Assembly: GCF_016808095.1 (NCBI RefSeq)
Contig: NC_068974.1
Span: forward strand, 38,106,590 to 38,170,589
DNA from: Vigna angularis
Taxonomy: Eukaryota > Streptophyta > Magnoliopsida > Fabales > Fabaceae
Direction: 5' to 3'
DNA length: 64,000 nt
In this document: positions 32,206-44,928 of the stretch, piece by piece
How positions within the stretch are numbered: the first letter of the stretch is position 1
Layout: every line of letters begins with the position of its first letter
Program-made: the position numbers and the translations under genes
The notes under the pieces: model-generated
What the model was told of the DNA's origin: nothing
Database searches by the model: none
Seen by the model: the letters and a program-made list of their open reading frames with translations, nothing else

Positions 32206-34582
32206 AAGAAGAATATAGAAAATTCTAAAATAGAAGTATTAAATTGTAATACAAATTCTAGAATATTGTAAAAGATTCTAAGATAGGAAGAAAAAAAAAA
32301 TCAAGAACATTTTACATAAGTAAAAATCTAAAACATTCCCTTCACAGCCTCAAAATACCAACGGAGACAATAAATCAAACACTTTAGAATACTGATATAT
32401 ATTGGAAGAGAGATTTGGTACAATAGGGGAATTCTCTAACTTGTAATTATTAATTGTTACCCATTTTTGAGTAATGAAAGCAAAATCAGTTGTGAAGTAC
32501 TTTTGTTAATCGATTACAATGTTCACTACTCTCTGAAATTAGAATCGTAGATAGAAGTAGAAGGTTCTTGCCTGAAAATAAGGGTTCATTGTTCTTTTTA
32601 ATACACACGACACTCATCTGCTTCACAGTATGGAAGTCCCATGATAATATTTTATTTCGGCCAAGAAAAACATCAATGTATTTGGGAAAGTATTTGAAAG
32701 TTTTAAGTTGTGTACGCACAAAATTAATATTTATGGCCTCAAGCATACTCAACATACGCTGTCACTTTGAATAGCAGACAGGTAATAATAATGGACTTCT
32801 TCATATAGTAAAAAAAAAATTCAGAATTGTGCTATATCATTAGGCTGTGTCACTGACTTGTATCTATATTCTCCCCATCTATGAGCACCAACCATTACTT
32901 GATCTCACCATACGACAATGCTGCAATCTCCAATTAATTGTATTTCGCATTGCACTTTCCGTATTCTTCACAACTCACAAGGGCCAGTAGTTTAAGGTGT
33001 TATGACAAAGAATTGCATTGGTTTTAACTTGAGATTTCAATATTTTGATGAAGTGATTTGATATATAAATTTTAAAAAAATTATTTTAATATGTATTTAT
33101 AAATTATAACTAAGTTTAATTATTAATTCAATCTCATTTTAGAGAAAGGCAATATTTCTCTGTTTAGAAAATATAAATTAAATTGAATCAAAATTTTAAA
33201 TATAAAAATCAAATTGAATACAAGACATTGTGATGTTAACACTTACACATTACACTGTATTAACATTCGGCATTGTCACCGCTACGACATGACACACTAT
33301 CTAACATGTGACATTTTTTTTAAATAAAAAAAATTAAAAATATTACATGCTAACACTTGACATGTACGGACAATAAATTAATAACAATCTAACGGAAATG
33401 GTCTAACAAGATATTTTTTTAAATTAAAAACTTAATTGCACCAAATAAAAACTAAAGTTCCTTTTGATTTTTCTAAACAAAATATAATACCAAAAGTGTA
33501 ATTAAGTCAAACTCTTACGGAGAGCTAATGTGCGTATGTAAGTGTCAACAGTTGTAATCGTTCCCTTACCATATAGCTAAAGTTACCTATAACGTAACTT
33601 ATTTGGATTAATCCACAATATCTTCCTAGATTACTTAATACTTCATCATTGGTAAGGGGATAATAAATCTCACTTATGGAGATGAAAATATATTCTTAAA
33701 TAAATTTAAAAAAGGCATGTTCCTTCGGTAACATGTAACTATTTTTATCAATATTTTAGTAATGGCAATAAATTACTTAGTATTCTTTTTAATCATTCAC
33801 AGTTCATTTGTCTTAGACAGTACAACATTAGAAGGTTGCTTACAGGAAGAAAAACACTTCATTGTTCTCGTGAATTACACAACATAAGCAAAACAATATG
33901 TGAGTTGTTTTAGTCTGCCGAAGAATATAGACAATCATTCACGTAACAACTTTAATTTCCTGGGCATTATATGGAGAAAATAGCAATAAACACTATTAGT
34001 AAATTTTTCACAGTTAATAAATCACAAACCACTCTTTTGGTTTTGTCCATTATAAACTCTAATGTTTTGAATATTAGTTCACCTTTGAAGACCAGGAAAA
34101 TGGAAACCCATTGCATATCCAAAGAAGTAACAGACTAAAGTTTGAAGGATTTGATTCAAACATTATAGACGTGCATATATTTGTATTATATCATTTTAAA
34201 ATATCTCATCCGCTCCTAAACCCTAAACTTCTAGTAATACTGAAAAAGATAGAGGCCAGTCAAGCTAATTAGATATTACAGTAACAAGGGAAATGACATG
34301 AATCTAAGGTAAAAATTGCAGTGTCTTGTACAAAAAAAATGAGGAAATTAGAGTTAAATGCATGGATTTTAATACAGTTTCAATTATGTGTAATATATAT
34401 ATACTATGAGAGAATAAAACGTGAAAAAGGTTAGAGTTCCCAAACTTTCTCATTCAGACTAAATTTCATTTACAAATTCAGACAACAAACATGGAGAGGG
34501 AAATATTCTCAAGGTAAGAAACTATGATACAAAAATGTGTCAAGTATATGTCTACATCTAAGTGAGTTCCATCTTCATGCAG
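32206..34582. repeat. U-type spacer with LTR-like remnant and SAUR relics
   Basis: Begins with 145 bp of inserted DNA (ATACAAATTCTAGAATATTG) that is longer in the copy at 47462. 32950-34080 aligns with 48955-49990. From 33713 it resembles a SAUR 3' flank (GGCATGTTCC..AACATGTAACTATT). A relic SAUR start lies at 34080-34111. Confidence 0.7.
34080..34111 (-). pseudogene. Relic SAUR N-terminus
   Basis: On the minus strand ATG opens MGFHFPGLQR followed at once by TGA: ten residues of a [10 protein letters not shown] start with no core behind it. The copy at 49995-50026 is the same. Confidence 0.6.
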
Positions 34583-34861
34583 TTAGCAGCTATCGAAGCG
34601 AGAAGTGATATCTAAGAACACATCTTCTCCACAAGGAATTGTGAGACCACCAGTTGGATGGTCATAGCCAAATTCTTCCTCAGCTTGACTCAACAGATCC
34701 TGAAATGAAGGTTGGTTCAAGTATGACACAGGGATCATAAACCGCTTCCTTTGATCTCCAACATAGACTGCAATGTAACCCTTTGGTACATCCACAACTT
34801 TTGAAGATGCTTGGATTGCTCGAAGAGATGCCTTTCTGATACCAGGTAAACGAAAACCCAT
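34583..34861 (-). CDS. SAUR: SAUR family auxin-induced protein (RFDSC subgroup)
   Basis: 92 residues. It is the same as 21193 except for K in VPKGYI and G in HPTGGLT, i.e. it carries the consensus at both positions where 21193 is odd. [10 protein letters not shown] core, ending SRFDSC. The flanking 150 bp on the 3' side are also shared with 21193. GGTCCCAT (35070-35077) and CATATG (35094-35099) kept. Divergent partner: 35646. Confidence 0.95.
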   Translation of the reverse strand: MGFRLPGIRKASLRAIQASSKVVDVPKGYIAVYVGDQRKRFMIPVSYLNQPSFQDLLSQAEEEFGYDHPTGGLTIPCGEDVFLDITSRFDSC

Positions 34862-35645
34862 GTTTTATAAGATGATACTTGGGAAGAGAAAGTTGAGAAA
34901 AGATAGTTGTAAATAAGATGCTAGTTTTTGGAGCTAAAATGCTTTAGGATGTGAACGATTTTGGATGTCCCAAATGCTTGCAGCCATTAATATATATATA
35001 GAAGAAAAATTTTGTAGGATATCATCGGTTACATGAATGATTGAGGGTGGAGGCTTTGAGTTAAGAGTTATGGGACCGACAGGATGGAAAGGGCATATGG
35101 TGTTGCCTTTGAAGTGTTTCTTAGAGATTAATGGTTGATGTTATAGTCGATAGTACACTATCTCAAGCCTATCCACTTGAAATAGAGAAGACGTAAGATT
35201 TCAAATCTCATGAATATAATGGTCTCTGATATCTCACTGTCTTTTGGCTCATAATTTGATCTTTCCAGCTGTAGATCAACATTAGGTAACGTGAAAAAAA
35301 ACATGTTCAGAGCATGTTTGTAAAAACGTGGAATAACAATTAATCCATGAAAAGAATTAGGCCTTCACATAGCCACGTCTCGATGGGAACATGTGAAGGC
35401 TTAATGTTTCCCGCTGTTCAACAAGGTGGAGTTACACACCTGCACCCCACTTAGTGCTTGATAGAAGTACTGCAGACAACACCACGCGATATCTCATCTC
35501 TACGCTTTCCTTCTTTTAGCATCTATATATACACACTCCTATACCTTCAAAATACAACACAAGCCTTCCGAATCCTCAAGCATCAAAATTCAGATTCATT
35601 CTCTTAAATTTGAGATTGTTCTTCTTCCTTAAACGAGCTCAAAAA
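34862..35645. promoter_or_regulatory. Bidirectional SAUR promoter
   Basis: 784 bp. TATA near 34990 (minus), GGTCCCAT 35070-35077, CATATG 35094-35099, inverted repeat 35299-35319 (loop TTCAGAG), plus TATA near 35524. Confidence 0.75.
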
Positions 35646-35927
35646 ATGGGTTTCCGTTTACCTGCCATCCGACGGGCATCATCATTCTCAGCAAGACAAG
35701 CATCTTCAAAATCTGAAGACATACCGAAGGGCTATTTTGCAGTTTATGTTGGAGAGAAACAAAATCGGTTTGTGATTCCCATCTCTTACTTGAACCAACC
35801 TTCATTCCAAGATTTACTGAGTCAAGCTGAAGAAGAGTTTGGATATGATCATCCCATGGGAGGCCTCACAATTCCATGCAATGAAGATGTCTTCCACCAT
35901 ACAATTTCTTGTTTCAAGGGACAATAA
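35646..35927 (+). CDS. SAUR: SAUR family auxin-induced protein (EKQNRF lineage)
   Basis: 93 residues. [32 protein letters not shown]; the C-terminal [15 protein letters not shown] (N for S, H for Q) is shared only with 44603. Divergent from 34583. DST element 35939-35970 has GGAC, CAGATTA and CATTTTGTA. Confidence 0.95.
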   Translation: MGFRLPAIRRASSFSARQASSKSEDIPKGYFAVYVGEKQNRFVIPISYLNQPSFQDLLSQAEEEFGYDHPMGGLTIPCNEDVFHHTISCFKGQ

Positions 35928-35938
35928 ATCTCACTTTA

Positions 35939-35970
35939 GGACACTGACAGATTATTAGAGACATTTTGTA
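35939..35970 (+). promoter_or_regulatory. DST-type mRNA instability element
   Basis: GGAC..CAGATTATT..CATTTTGTA; close to consensus with the first T of ATAGATT lost. Confidence 0.6.
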
Positions 35971-36995
35971 CAATAGGCATCTTCTCAAACTTGTAACTAT
36001 TATTACAAAATTTAGACTAATGATGATGAATTCAAATACTAAGTTTGTGTCTATTTATCCATTTCAATTTTTACTTTTCCCAACCATTAGAATGGTATAC
36101 AGCAACAACAAGACTTGATTATTTTTATAAATTTCACAGCATGAAAAACCAAGAACGAAGACAAGGAAGGGAGGGGCAGAGATATTAGTCTTCTGTTAGG
36201 CCGAGGAGAAGCACCAAAGATACGTAATAAAAATTTAGGGCAATTTCTCGTTCTTGTATCATCTTCAGATCCCAGATTACAAACTGGAGCAATAATCCCC
36301 AATTCTACAAGTAAGATACTTTTATTCTATTTTCATCTAAAATAGTTAAAGGTTTGAAAAATATTCAATTAGTGGATAATTCGTCACTTCAATAACCTGT
36401 TGTGACCATAAAATCAACTAATTTGATCACGCGAAAATGGTATCTCTGCTTGACTTGCACTTTTTATCATAAAGAATCGGGTCCTCCCTCGTATGTGCAT
36501 GGACTTGTATTGTATGGATGGTTTTGATCTTCCGTCAAGCAATATTTCAGATTTTCAGTGACCAGGGATGGTTCACAAAAATCAAAAAAGCAAGTTGAAA
36601 TCAAAGCAGTTGAGTTTCATAACGACTTAATTTCCATGAATTTTTCTCTTTATTGTACGGTGATCTTGTTTTAAACTTATCTTCTTTTCCTCTCTGTTAT
36701 AATGTAGTTTTTGGTCAATGAACTTAGTTAAAAAATGTAGAGATAATAGCCGAATTTAAATATGAGACATTAAGGATTCTTTGGTTGTAGAGAACTAGCT
36801 AATTTCTTATTCGACAACTGTGTAGATCAGAATGACGGATGAAGAAAATAAAACTCAACATGTTCGAAATTTCTTGTAACATTCTTTTTACTATCCAAAT
36901 TAATATAACAAAAATGGATAAACAATATTTTCAAGGTAAGAAACTATACTACAAAAATTATGTCTATACATTAATGTCAGTCTGATCTTCATGGA
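35971..36995. repeat. R-type convergent spacer
   Basis: Copied at 61427-62480 (AATAAAAATTTAGGGCAATT, TTCAGATCCCAGATTACAAAC, GATCACGCGAAAATGG). Looks like a Q spacer with an internal deletion. No gene. Confidence 0.78.
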
Positions 36996-37274
36996 TTAGC
37001 ACCTCATCAAGCGAGAAGTGATATCCAAGAAAGCATCTTCTCTGCAAGGAATTGTGAGACCACCCATTGGATGTTCATACCCAAATTCTTCCTCAGTTTG
37101 ACTCAACAGTTCTTGAAATGCAGGTTGGTTCAAGTGTGATACAGGGATCATAAATCGCTTCATTTTATCTCCAACATAGACAGCAAGGTAACCCTTGGGC
37201 ACGTCGACAGATTTTGAAGATGCTTGGATTGCTGGAAGGGACGCCTTTCTCAAACTAGGTAAACGGAAACCCAT
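36996..37274 (-). CDS. SAUR: SAUR family auxin-induced protein (SHLNQPAF subgroup)
   Basis: 92 residues: [72 protein letters not shown], ending [15 protein letters not shown]. The twin at 62481 differs at two residues (E/K before HPMGG and I/V in the tail). H in SHLNQ replaces the conserved Y. Its promoter has two lesions the twin lacks: a 99-bp AT run and loss of the GGTCCCAT segment, so the two genes probably differ in auxin response (inference). Divergent partner: 38101. Confidence 0.95.
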   Translation of the reverse strand: MGFRLPSLRKASLPAIQASSKSVDVPKGYLAVYVGDKMKRFMIPVSHLNQPAFQELLSQTEEEFGYEHPMGGLTIPCREDAFLDITSRLMRC

Positions 37275-38100
<826 letters not shown>

Positions 38101-38376
38101 ATGGGTTTCCGTCTACCTGTCATCCGACGGGCATCATCATTCACAGCAAGGCAAGCAACTTCAAAATCTGAAGATGTACCAAAGGGCTATTTTGTAGTTT
38201 ATGTTGGAGAGAAACAAAATCGTTTTGTGATTCCCATCACTTACTTGAACCAACCTTCATTCCAAGACTTACTGAGTCAAGCTGAGGAAGAGTTTGGATA
38301 TGATCATCCCATGGGATGCCTAAGAATTCCTTGCAGTGAAGATGTCTTCAAGCACACAATTTCTTGCTTCAATTAA
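38101..38376 (+). CDS. SAUR: SAUR family auxin-induced protein (EKQNRF lineage)
   Basis: 91 residues. Private changes: GYFVVYVG (V for A), ITYLNQ (T for S) and [10 protein letters not shown], where C replaces the second G of the conserved HPMGGL loop. Ends CFN by the same TAAT insertion as 24986. DST-like region 38398-38431 has GCAG and ATAACTT, i.e. degenerate. Divergent from 36996. Confidence 0.93.
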   Translation: MGFRLPVIRRASSFTARQATSKSEDVPKGYFVVYVGEKQNRFVIPITYLNQPSFQDLLSQAEEEFGYDHPMGCLRIPCSEDVFKHTISCFN

Positions 38377-38431
38377 TGGACAATAGATCTCACTTTAGCA
38401 GACTGACATAACTTATTAGAGACATTTTGTA

Positions 38432-40154
38432 CAATAGGCAACTTCTTGAACTTGTAACCATTATTACCAAATTTTGATTAACGATGATGAATTGAAATGC
38501 TAAGTTTCTATCTATTTATCACTTTCAGTTTTTAGTTCTCCCAGGAATTAGAATGTATACAACACCAAAAAGACTCGATTATTCTCATAAATTTCACAGC
38601 TTGTGAAAACTAAGAGCTTCACAAGATAGGACAATTAGGGGGCAAAGATATTAGTATTTTGCTAGACTGAGGAGATGCATCAATTTCTCTAGAACGGGTT
38701 TGAAAGATTTTTAAATATTTTATAAACACGTAAAATTAATGGTCTCAATCATTCACGAGATTTTGCACCTGCCAAGGCAGTTATGATAGACTTAATTAAG
38801 TTTTGTTTTTCCCATTTAATTCGATGGGATGATGTAAGGTTTCGTTTATTTATATATTGATTACGAGAATAATTTTCCACTTTATAAGAGGATGAGATTT
38901 TAGTTGAAGTCGTTTCTTTTAGCTGTCATACAGATTTTGTTACCAACTGCATGCTTTATTTTGATTGATCCATAGTATCTTTTTCGATTACTGATTGCTT
39001 TATCACATGTTTCTTTTTGTTGATTAACATAGCAGCTGAAACTCAGGAACTTCTCAATACTATACTGAACCTTCAGAAATACTTTCGACAAGGATGCTAA
39101 TCTGGCTCATGCAATAGTTAAAATATATATTAGATGGTTAACAATGGAGAAGATTATCAGAGTAATGCGGAAGAAGTTTTGATTGAGTACTTGTGAGACA
39201 AATATTGGAAAAGAGTATTGTATATTATCAAAGGGGAATATTTCACAATCACAACAAATTCACTCCATAATGAACCTCAAGAGTTGCTTTTATAGACCTA
39301 CAGAAATTGCTCACATTTACTCAACAAGTATTAAAATATTCATTAAAGAGACTTATGTGTAAAGTATTTGATTGAGATTTAAGACATGTTTATATTAGTA
39401 AGCCATATTTAAAATATCATTTATTTTCTGTTCAAGAAGGAAATTGATAAAGATTGGCCGAGTTAACGAGAGAATAAACATGGGAAGGCAGAAATATAAG
39501 GTCAAAATTTCTTTATTTTGTGGAAAAAATATAGAAATTATTGTTAAAGAACCCATATAATGACTGATTTAAATCTAGTTTCCAATTATATATCAATCTA
39601 TAATTAGAGGCCTTCTAAAAATTACAGTATAATGTATTTCAATCGAATTTATGTTTTATTCTAGCCCTAAAACCAACTAATGTGCTGAATTGCCCATGTG
39701 AAGATAGTGTTGCTACTCAACTAAGTGAGATGAAGATTTGTTTATCATAATGGGATCTCCTCCATATGGTGCTGCTGCTACATATGAAAACAAATTGAGT
39801 ATCTAAGTGTTTCTGTTTATCGATAGCTATGTTCTGTTCTTCCTGCAATTAAAATGTAGACAGTATTAGAAGGAAGAGCTAATATTTGTTTGGGACAATT
39901 TTAAAAGAATTTAAGTTCTATACACACATTCGGATCATACACGAGATTTCACTCATGTCAACTGCTGAAACAGTTAAAATGAGTTTAATATGAAGGATTA
40001 TTGTTGCCATTAATTTCAATGGACAACATGCATAGCTAAAAAAATTCATATTCATTTGACGTATGGTTTGTTTATCTATATAAATATTGTTGTATGAAGA
40101 TCACATAATCTCAATTTGGTAAGAAAAAGAGATCTCCTATTCTGGTTGTTTGAT
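38432..40154. repeat. T-type convergent spacer
   Basis: Copy of 25319-26720 followed by the 19988-20482 segment; the joint is near 39780 (CTGCTGCTACATATGAAAACAAATTG). The same joint occurs at 56110. No intact gene. Confidence 0.78.
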
Positions 40155-40346
40155 CTTGCAGTGTATGTTGGGGAGAAAAAGAAGCTATTTTTAATCCCCT
40201 TATCGTACTTGAACCAACCTATATTCCAAGACTTATTGAGTCAAGCCGAAAAAGAGTTTGGATATCATCATCCCATGGGTGGCCTAAAAATTCCTTGCAG
40301 TGATGATGTCTTCAAACATATAACTCACTGCTTGAATGAACAATGA
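40155..40346 (+). pseudogene. N-terminally truncated SAUR pseudogene
   Basis: Open from [48 protein letters not shown] to the stop after CLNEQ, but there is no ATG. Against 56547 a 96-bp deletion joins TTTGATC to TTGCAG, both sides carrying ATC. R to L in KLFLIP and K in GGLKIPC are further changes. Confidence 0.88.
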
Positions 40347-40847
40347 ATTTCTCACTTTAGGAAACCGACATAAATTAGTAGAGACATTTTTGTACAATGC
40401 GCTTCTTCTCTATCATATAAAAATTATTATGAAAATTTGAGCAATGATGATTCCAATTGCTAACTTTTTTGTTTATCATTACAATGTTCACTTCTCCCTG
40501 CCATTAGAATGGTAGACAACACTAGAATGTTGTATGTTCCAACAAAAAGACTTGATTATTCTCACAAATTCCTCAACCTAACAAACCCAGATCTGCACAA
40601 TCAAGGCAGGGCAGAGCAGAGAAATGTATGAGGGATGATTTTTTAACTATTTCTTATTCAGTAATTATGTAGATCAGATTCATAGCAAATGTGAGAAAAA
40701 ACGTCGTGGAGATAACTTATTCAAATCAAATTTCTGTTACAAAGTCAGATATCAAATATGGGGAGGGAATATACCAAGGTAAGAAACTATGATACAAAAA
40801 TGTGTCAAGTATATGTCTACATCTAAGTAAGTTCCATCTTCATGCAG
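40347..40847. repeat. 3' flank of truncated SAUR
   Basis: Copy of 20684-21192. No gene. Confidence 0.78.
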
Positions 40848-41126
40848 TTAGCAGCTATTTAAGCCAGAAGTGATATCTAAGAACAAATGTTCTCCACAAG
40901 GAATTGTGAGACCACCCAATGGATGGTCATACCCAAATTCTTCCTCTGCTTGACTCAACAAATCTTGAAATGAAGGTTGGTTCAAGAATGATACAGGAAT
41001 CATGAACCGCTTCATTTTCTCTCCAACATAGACTACAAGGTAGCCCTTTGGCACGTCCATAGCTTTTGAAGATGCTTTGATTGTATTAAGGGATGCCTTC
41101 TTCATACCAGGTAAACGAAAACCCAT
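40848..41126 (-). CDS. SAUR: SAUR family auxin-induced protein (TIKASSK subgroup)
   Basis: 92 residues: [79 protein letters not shown] in GYLVVYV and G in TSGLNSC are private. Together with 57196 it carries GEHLFLD; it shows the normal C-terminus that 57196 has lost. GGTCCCAT at 41330-41337 with CACATG beyond. Divergent partner: 41903. Confidence 0.94.
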   Translation of the reverse strand: MGFRLPGMKKASLNTIKASSKAMDVPKGYLVVYVGEKMKRFMIPVSFLNQPSFQDLLSQAEEEFGYDHPLGGLTIPCGEHLFLDITSGLNSC

Positions 41127-41902
41127 GGTTTATATATTTAAACTTGGGAATAGAGAGTTGTAGATAGGATGCTAGTTTTTGAAGTTAAAATGCCTTAGGA
41201 AGTGAATGATAATTGTTGTCCTAAATGCTTGCAACCATGAATATATATATATATATAGAGCTAGAAAGTTTTGTAGGATATCATCTGGTACTTGAATGAT
41301 TGAGGGCGGATGGCTATGAGATAAGAGTCATGGGACCGATAGGACAGAAAAAGCACATGGTGTTGCCTTGGAAGTGTTTCTTAGGGATTAATGGGAGATG
41401 TTATAGTTGACAGTACACTATCCCAAGCCAATCCACATGAAATAGAGTAGACGTATGATTTCAAATCTCATGAATATAATGGTCTATGATATCTCATTGT
41501 CCTTTGCTTATAATTTGATCTATCCAGCTGTAATTCAACGTTAGGTAACGTGAAGAAAACATGTTCAAAGCATGTTTGACAAAACGTGGAATACCAATTA
41601 ATCCATGAAAAGACTTAGGTCTTCACTTAGCCACATCTCATTGGGAACATGAGGAGGCTTAATGTTTCCTGCTGTTCAACAAGGTGGGGTTACACACCTT
41701 CACCCTACTTTATGCTTGATAGAAGTACTGTAGACAACACCACGCGATATCTCATCTCTATGCTTTCCTTCTTTTATCTTCTATATATACAATATCCTAT
41801 ACCTTCAAAAACAACACAAGCGTTCCGAATCCTCAAGCATCAAAATTCAGATTCATTCTCTTAAATTTGAGATTGTTCTTCTTCCTCAAACAAGCTCAAA
41901 AA
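41127..41902. promoter_or_regulatory. Bidirectional SAUR promoter
   Basis: 776 bp. TATA run near 41240-41257 (minus), GGTCCCAT 41330-41337, inverted repeat 41557-41577 (loop TTCAAAG), plus TATA near 41782. Confidence 0.75.
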
Positions 41903-42184
41903 ATGGGTTTCCGTTTACCTGCCATCCGACGGGCATCATCATTCACAGCAAGACAAGCATCTTCAAAATCTGAAGACATACCAAAAGGCTATTTTGCCGT
42001 TTATATTGGAGAGAAACAAAATCGGTTTGTGATTCCCATCTCTTACTTGAACCAACCTTCATTCCAAGACTTACTGAGTCAAGCTGAGGAAGAGTTTGGA
42101 TATGATCATCGCATGGGAGGCCTCACAATTCCATGCAGTGAAGATGTCTTCCAACATACAATTTCTTGCTTCAAGGGACAATAG
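41903..42184 (+). CDS. SAUR: SAUR family auxin-induced protein (EKQNRF lineage)
   Basis: 93 residues, consensus [24 protein letters not shown], then IGEKQNRF (I for V) and [12 protein letters not shown], where R replaces the proline of the HPMGG loop kept by every other open copy. Ends [15 protein letters not shown] element intact. The H-R change is a candidate loss-of-function mutation. Divergent from 40848. Confidence 0.93.
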   Translation: MGFRLPAIRRASSFTARQASSKSEDIPKGYFAVYIGEKQNRFVIPISYLNQPSFQDLLSQAEEEFGYDHRMGGLTIPCSEDVFQHTISCFKGQ

Positions 42185-42195
42185 ATCTCACTTTA

Positions 42196-42230
42196 GGAGA
42201 CTCACATAGATTAATTAAAGACATTTTGTA
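42196..42230 (+). promoter_or_regulatory. DST-type mRNA instability element
   Basis: GGAG-N5-CATAGATTA-N8-CATTTTGTAC, as after 22532. Confidence 0.82.
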
Positions 42231-43539
42231 CAGTAGGCATCTTCTCGAATTGTAACTATTTTTTACAAATTTTGGGTAGATGATGACTCAAATTTTTCTA
42301 TCTATTTTTCTCTTTCAATGTTTACTTATCCCAGCACTTACAATGGTATACAGCAGTAAAAAGATTCGACTATTCTCATAAATTTCACAGCATAAATAGG
42401 AAACCCAAGTGCTCGGCAATCAGGGCAAGGCAGGGAAGGGGAAGAGACATTAGTATTTTGGAAGGGGGCAAACGAGAAGAATCAATTATATTTAGAAGGA
42501 GTTTCAGAGGTTTTTAAGTTTTTTATAGATCTGGTGGATTTTTCCCCAACCAAGACAGTTATAATGGACTTAAAGTTAAGTTGTGTTCTTCCAATTCATT
42601 CGAATGGATAACAACCATTCTCATAGACATTTGATATATATCTATATATGATTATTCTATGAACATAATTTAATTTTGTGAAAGGATGAGATTGCTTCTT
42701 TTGGTTTTTTGGATTGATAGAACAAACATTACAGAAGAAAGAAAAAAGGGAGAAATTACTTCATCCCATCCATCACCATGTGATTCCACCCCCTTAGAAA
42801 TCTTCAAGGGGAAACCTCACTTTTTATTCCATTTTCTTTTCTCAATGTTACCCAATAAAAAATAGGGCAACTTCTCGTCCTTGCACCATCTTGAGATGAG
42901 AGATTACAAACTCGGGGCAATAATCCCCCATTTCAAGAGGAAGATACTTAATTTCTATCTTAATCCCTAAAAAGATGGTAGTATCTTAAAATCGGTCAAG
43001 GTTTGAAGACTATTCAATTAATTGAGAATTCGTCACTTCCATAACCAGTTGTGACTGTAAAGCCAACTACATCATCATGCGAAGATGGTTTTTCTGCTTG
43101 AATCACATATATGAATTGGGCCATATTATAGATTTTCAGTGACGAGGGATGGTTCACAAAAATCTTAAAGTGAGATTAAATCAAAGCAGTACAGTTTCAC
43201 AAAGACTTATACTTTCAATGAGTTTTTCTCTTTATTTTCCTCTCCGCTATATTGTAGTTATTTTGTCAATGAACTTACCTAGAAAACGTAGACATAATAA
43301 CTGAATTTAAATCCCAGACATTAAGAATTACTTGGAGACAACTAGCTAATTTCTTATTCGACAACTCAAAATTACAGATGAAGGAAATGAGAGAAAACTC
43401 TTCATGCAGGAAATTTGTTGTAACAATTGCTGTACTGTCCAAATTTATATAATAAAATTGGAGAGAGACTATTTTCAAGCTAAGAAACTATGCTACAAAA
43501 CTTTTGTATATACATTTAAATCAGTTTGATCTTCACGGA
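42231..43539. repeat. P-type convergent spacer
   Basis: Copy of 22580-23921. No gene. Confidence 0.8.
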
Positions 43540-43818
43540 TTAGAACCTCATTAAGCGAGAAGTGATATCCAAGAACACATCTTCTCTGCAAGGAATTGTG
43601 AGACCACCCATTGGATGCTCATAGCCAAAATCTTCCTCAGTTTGACTCAACAAATCTTGAAACAGAGGTTGGTTCAAGAATGATACAGGAATCATAAACC
43701 GCTTCATTTGATCTCCAACATAGACTGCAAGGTAACCCTTTGGCACATCCACAGCTTTTGCAGATGCTTGGATTGCTGGAAGGGAAGCCTTTCGGATACC
43801 AGGTAAACGAAAACCCAT
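43540..43818 (-). CDS. SAUR: SAUR family auxin-induced protein (RLMRC subgroup)
   Basis: 92 residues. As 23922 except A in [10 protein letters not shown] in [10 protein letters not shown] and the last residue F instead of C (SRLMRF). Promoter lacks GGTCCCAT (ATTCTCAT variant). Both 3' flanks (P spacer) match 23922, but the promoter matches 28206, which points to gene conversion or crossover between units. Divergent partner: 44603. Confidence 0.94.
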   Translation of the reverse strand: MGFRLPGIRKASLPAIQASAKAVDVPKGYLAVYVGDQMKRFMIPVSFLNQPLFQDLLSQTEEDFGYEHPMGGLTIPCREDVFLDITSRLMRF

Positions 43819-44602
43819 CTTTTATATATATATTTGGGAAGAGAAAGTTGGGAATAGAGAGTTGTAGATAGGATGCTAGCTTTTGAAGTTAAAATGCCTT
43901 AGGATGTGAATGATTTTTGCTGTCCTAAATGCTTGCAACCATGAATATATATATAGAGATAAAAAGTTTTGCAGGATATCATCTGGTACTTGAATGATTG
44001 AGGGTGGAGGGCTATGAGATAAGAGTCATGAGAATGATAGGACAGAAAGGGCACATGGTGTTGCCTTGGAAATGTTTCTCAAGGATTAATGGGAGATGTT
44101 ATAGTTGACAGTACACTATCCCAAGCCAATCCACTTGAAATAGAGTAGACGTACGATTTCAATTCTCATGAATATAATGGTCTATGATTTCTCACTGTCC
44201 TGTGCCTTATAATTTGATCTATCCAGCTGTAGTTGAACATTAGGTAACGTGAAGAAAACATGTCCAAAGCATGTTTGACAAAACGTGGAATACCAATTAA
44301 TCTATGAACATACTTAGGCCTTCACTTAGCCACGTCTCATTGGGAAAATGTGGAGGCTTAATGTTTCCTGCAGTTCAACAAGGTGGGGTTACACACCTGC
44401 ACCCTACTTTATGCTTGATAGAAGTACTGCAGACAACACCACGCGATATCTCATCTCTATGCTTTGCTTCTTTTATCATCTATATATACAATATCCTATA
44501 CCTTCAAAAACAACACAAGCGTTCCGAATCCTCAAGCATCAAAATTCAGATTCATTCTCTGTAAATTTGAGATAGTTCTTCTTCCTTAAACGAGCTCAAA
44601 AA
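43819..44602. promoter_or_regulatory. Bidirectional SAUR promoter, GGTCCCAT lost
   Basis: 784 bp. TATA near 43945 (minus), ATTCTCAT in place of GGTCCCAT, inverted repeat 44256-44276 (loop TCCAAAG), plus TATA near 44479. Confidence 0.72.
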
Positions 44603-44884
44603 ATGGGTTTCCGTTTACCTGCCATCCGACGGGCATCATCATTCAGAGCAAGACAAGCACCTTTAAAATCTGAAGACATACCAAAGGGCTATTTTGCCGT
44701 GTATGTTGGAGAGAAACAAAATCGGTTTGTGATTCCCATCTCTTACTTGAACCAACCTTCCTTCCAAGATTTACTGAGTCAAGCTGAAGAAGAGTTTGGA
44801 TATGATCATCCCATGGGAGGCCTCACAATTCCATGCAATGAAGATGTCTTCCACCATACAATTTCTTGTTTCAAGGGACAATAA
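44603..44884 (+). CDS. SAUR: SAUR family auxin-induced protein (EKQNRF lineage)
   Basis: 93 residues. [16 protein letters not shown] (R for T; PL for SS) and [15 protein letters not shown] as in 35646. DST element 44896-44928 as in 35939. It starts the second copy of the 16-kb block. Divergent from 43540. Confidence 0.94.
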   Translation: MGFRLPAIRRASSFRARQAPLKSEDIPKGYFAVYVGEKQNRFVIPISYLNQPSFQDLLSQAEEEFGYDHPMGGLTIPCNEDVFHHTISCFKGQ

Positions 44885-44895
44885 GTCTCACTTTA

Positions 44896-44928
44896 GGACA
44901 CTGACAGATTATTAGAGACATTTTGTAC
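44896..44928 (+). promoter_or_regulatory. DST-type mRNA instability element
   Basis: GGAC..CAGATTATT..CATTTTGTA, same variant as at 35939. Confidence 0.6.

Noticed and set aside
40116..40154. [13 protein letters not shown] as the true start of the SAUR at 40155
   Set aside because: The first codon is TTG and the codons are spacer DNA brought in by a 96-bp deletion.
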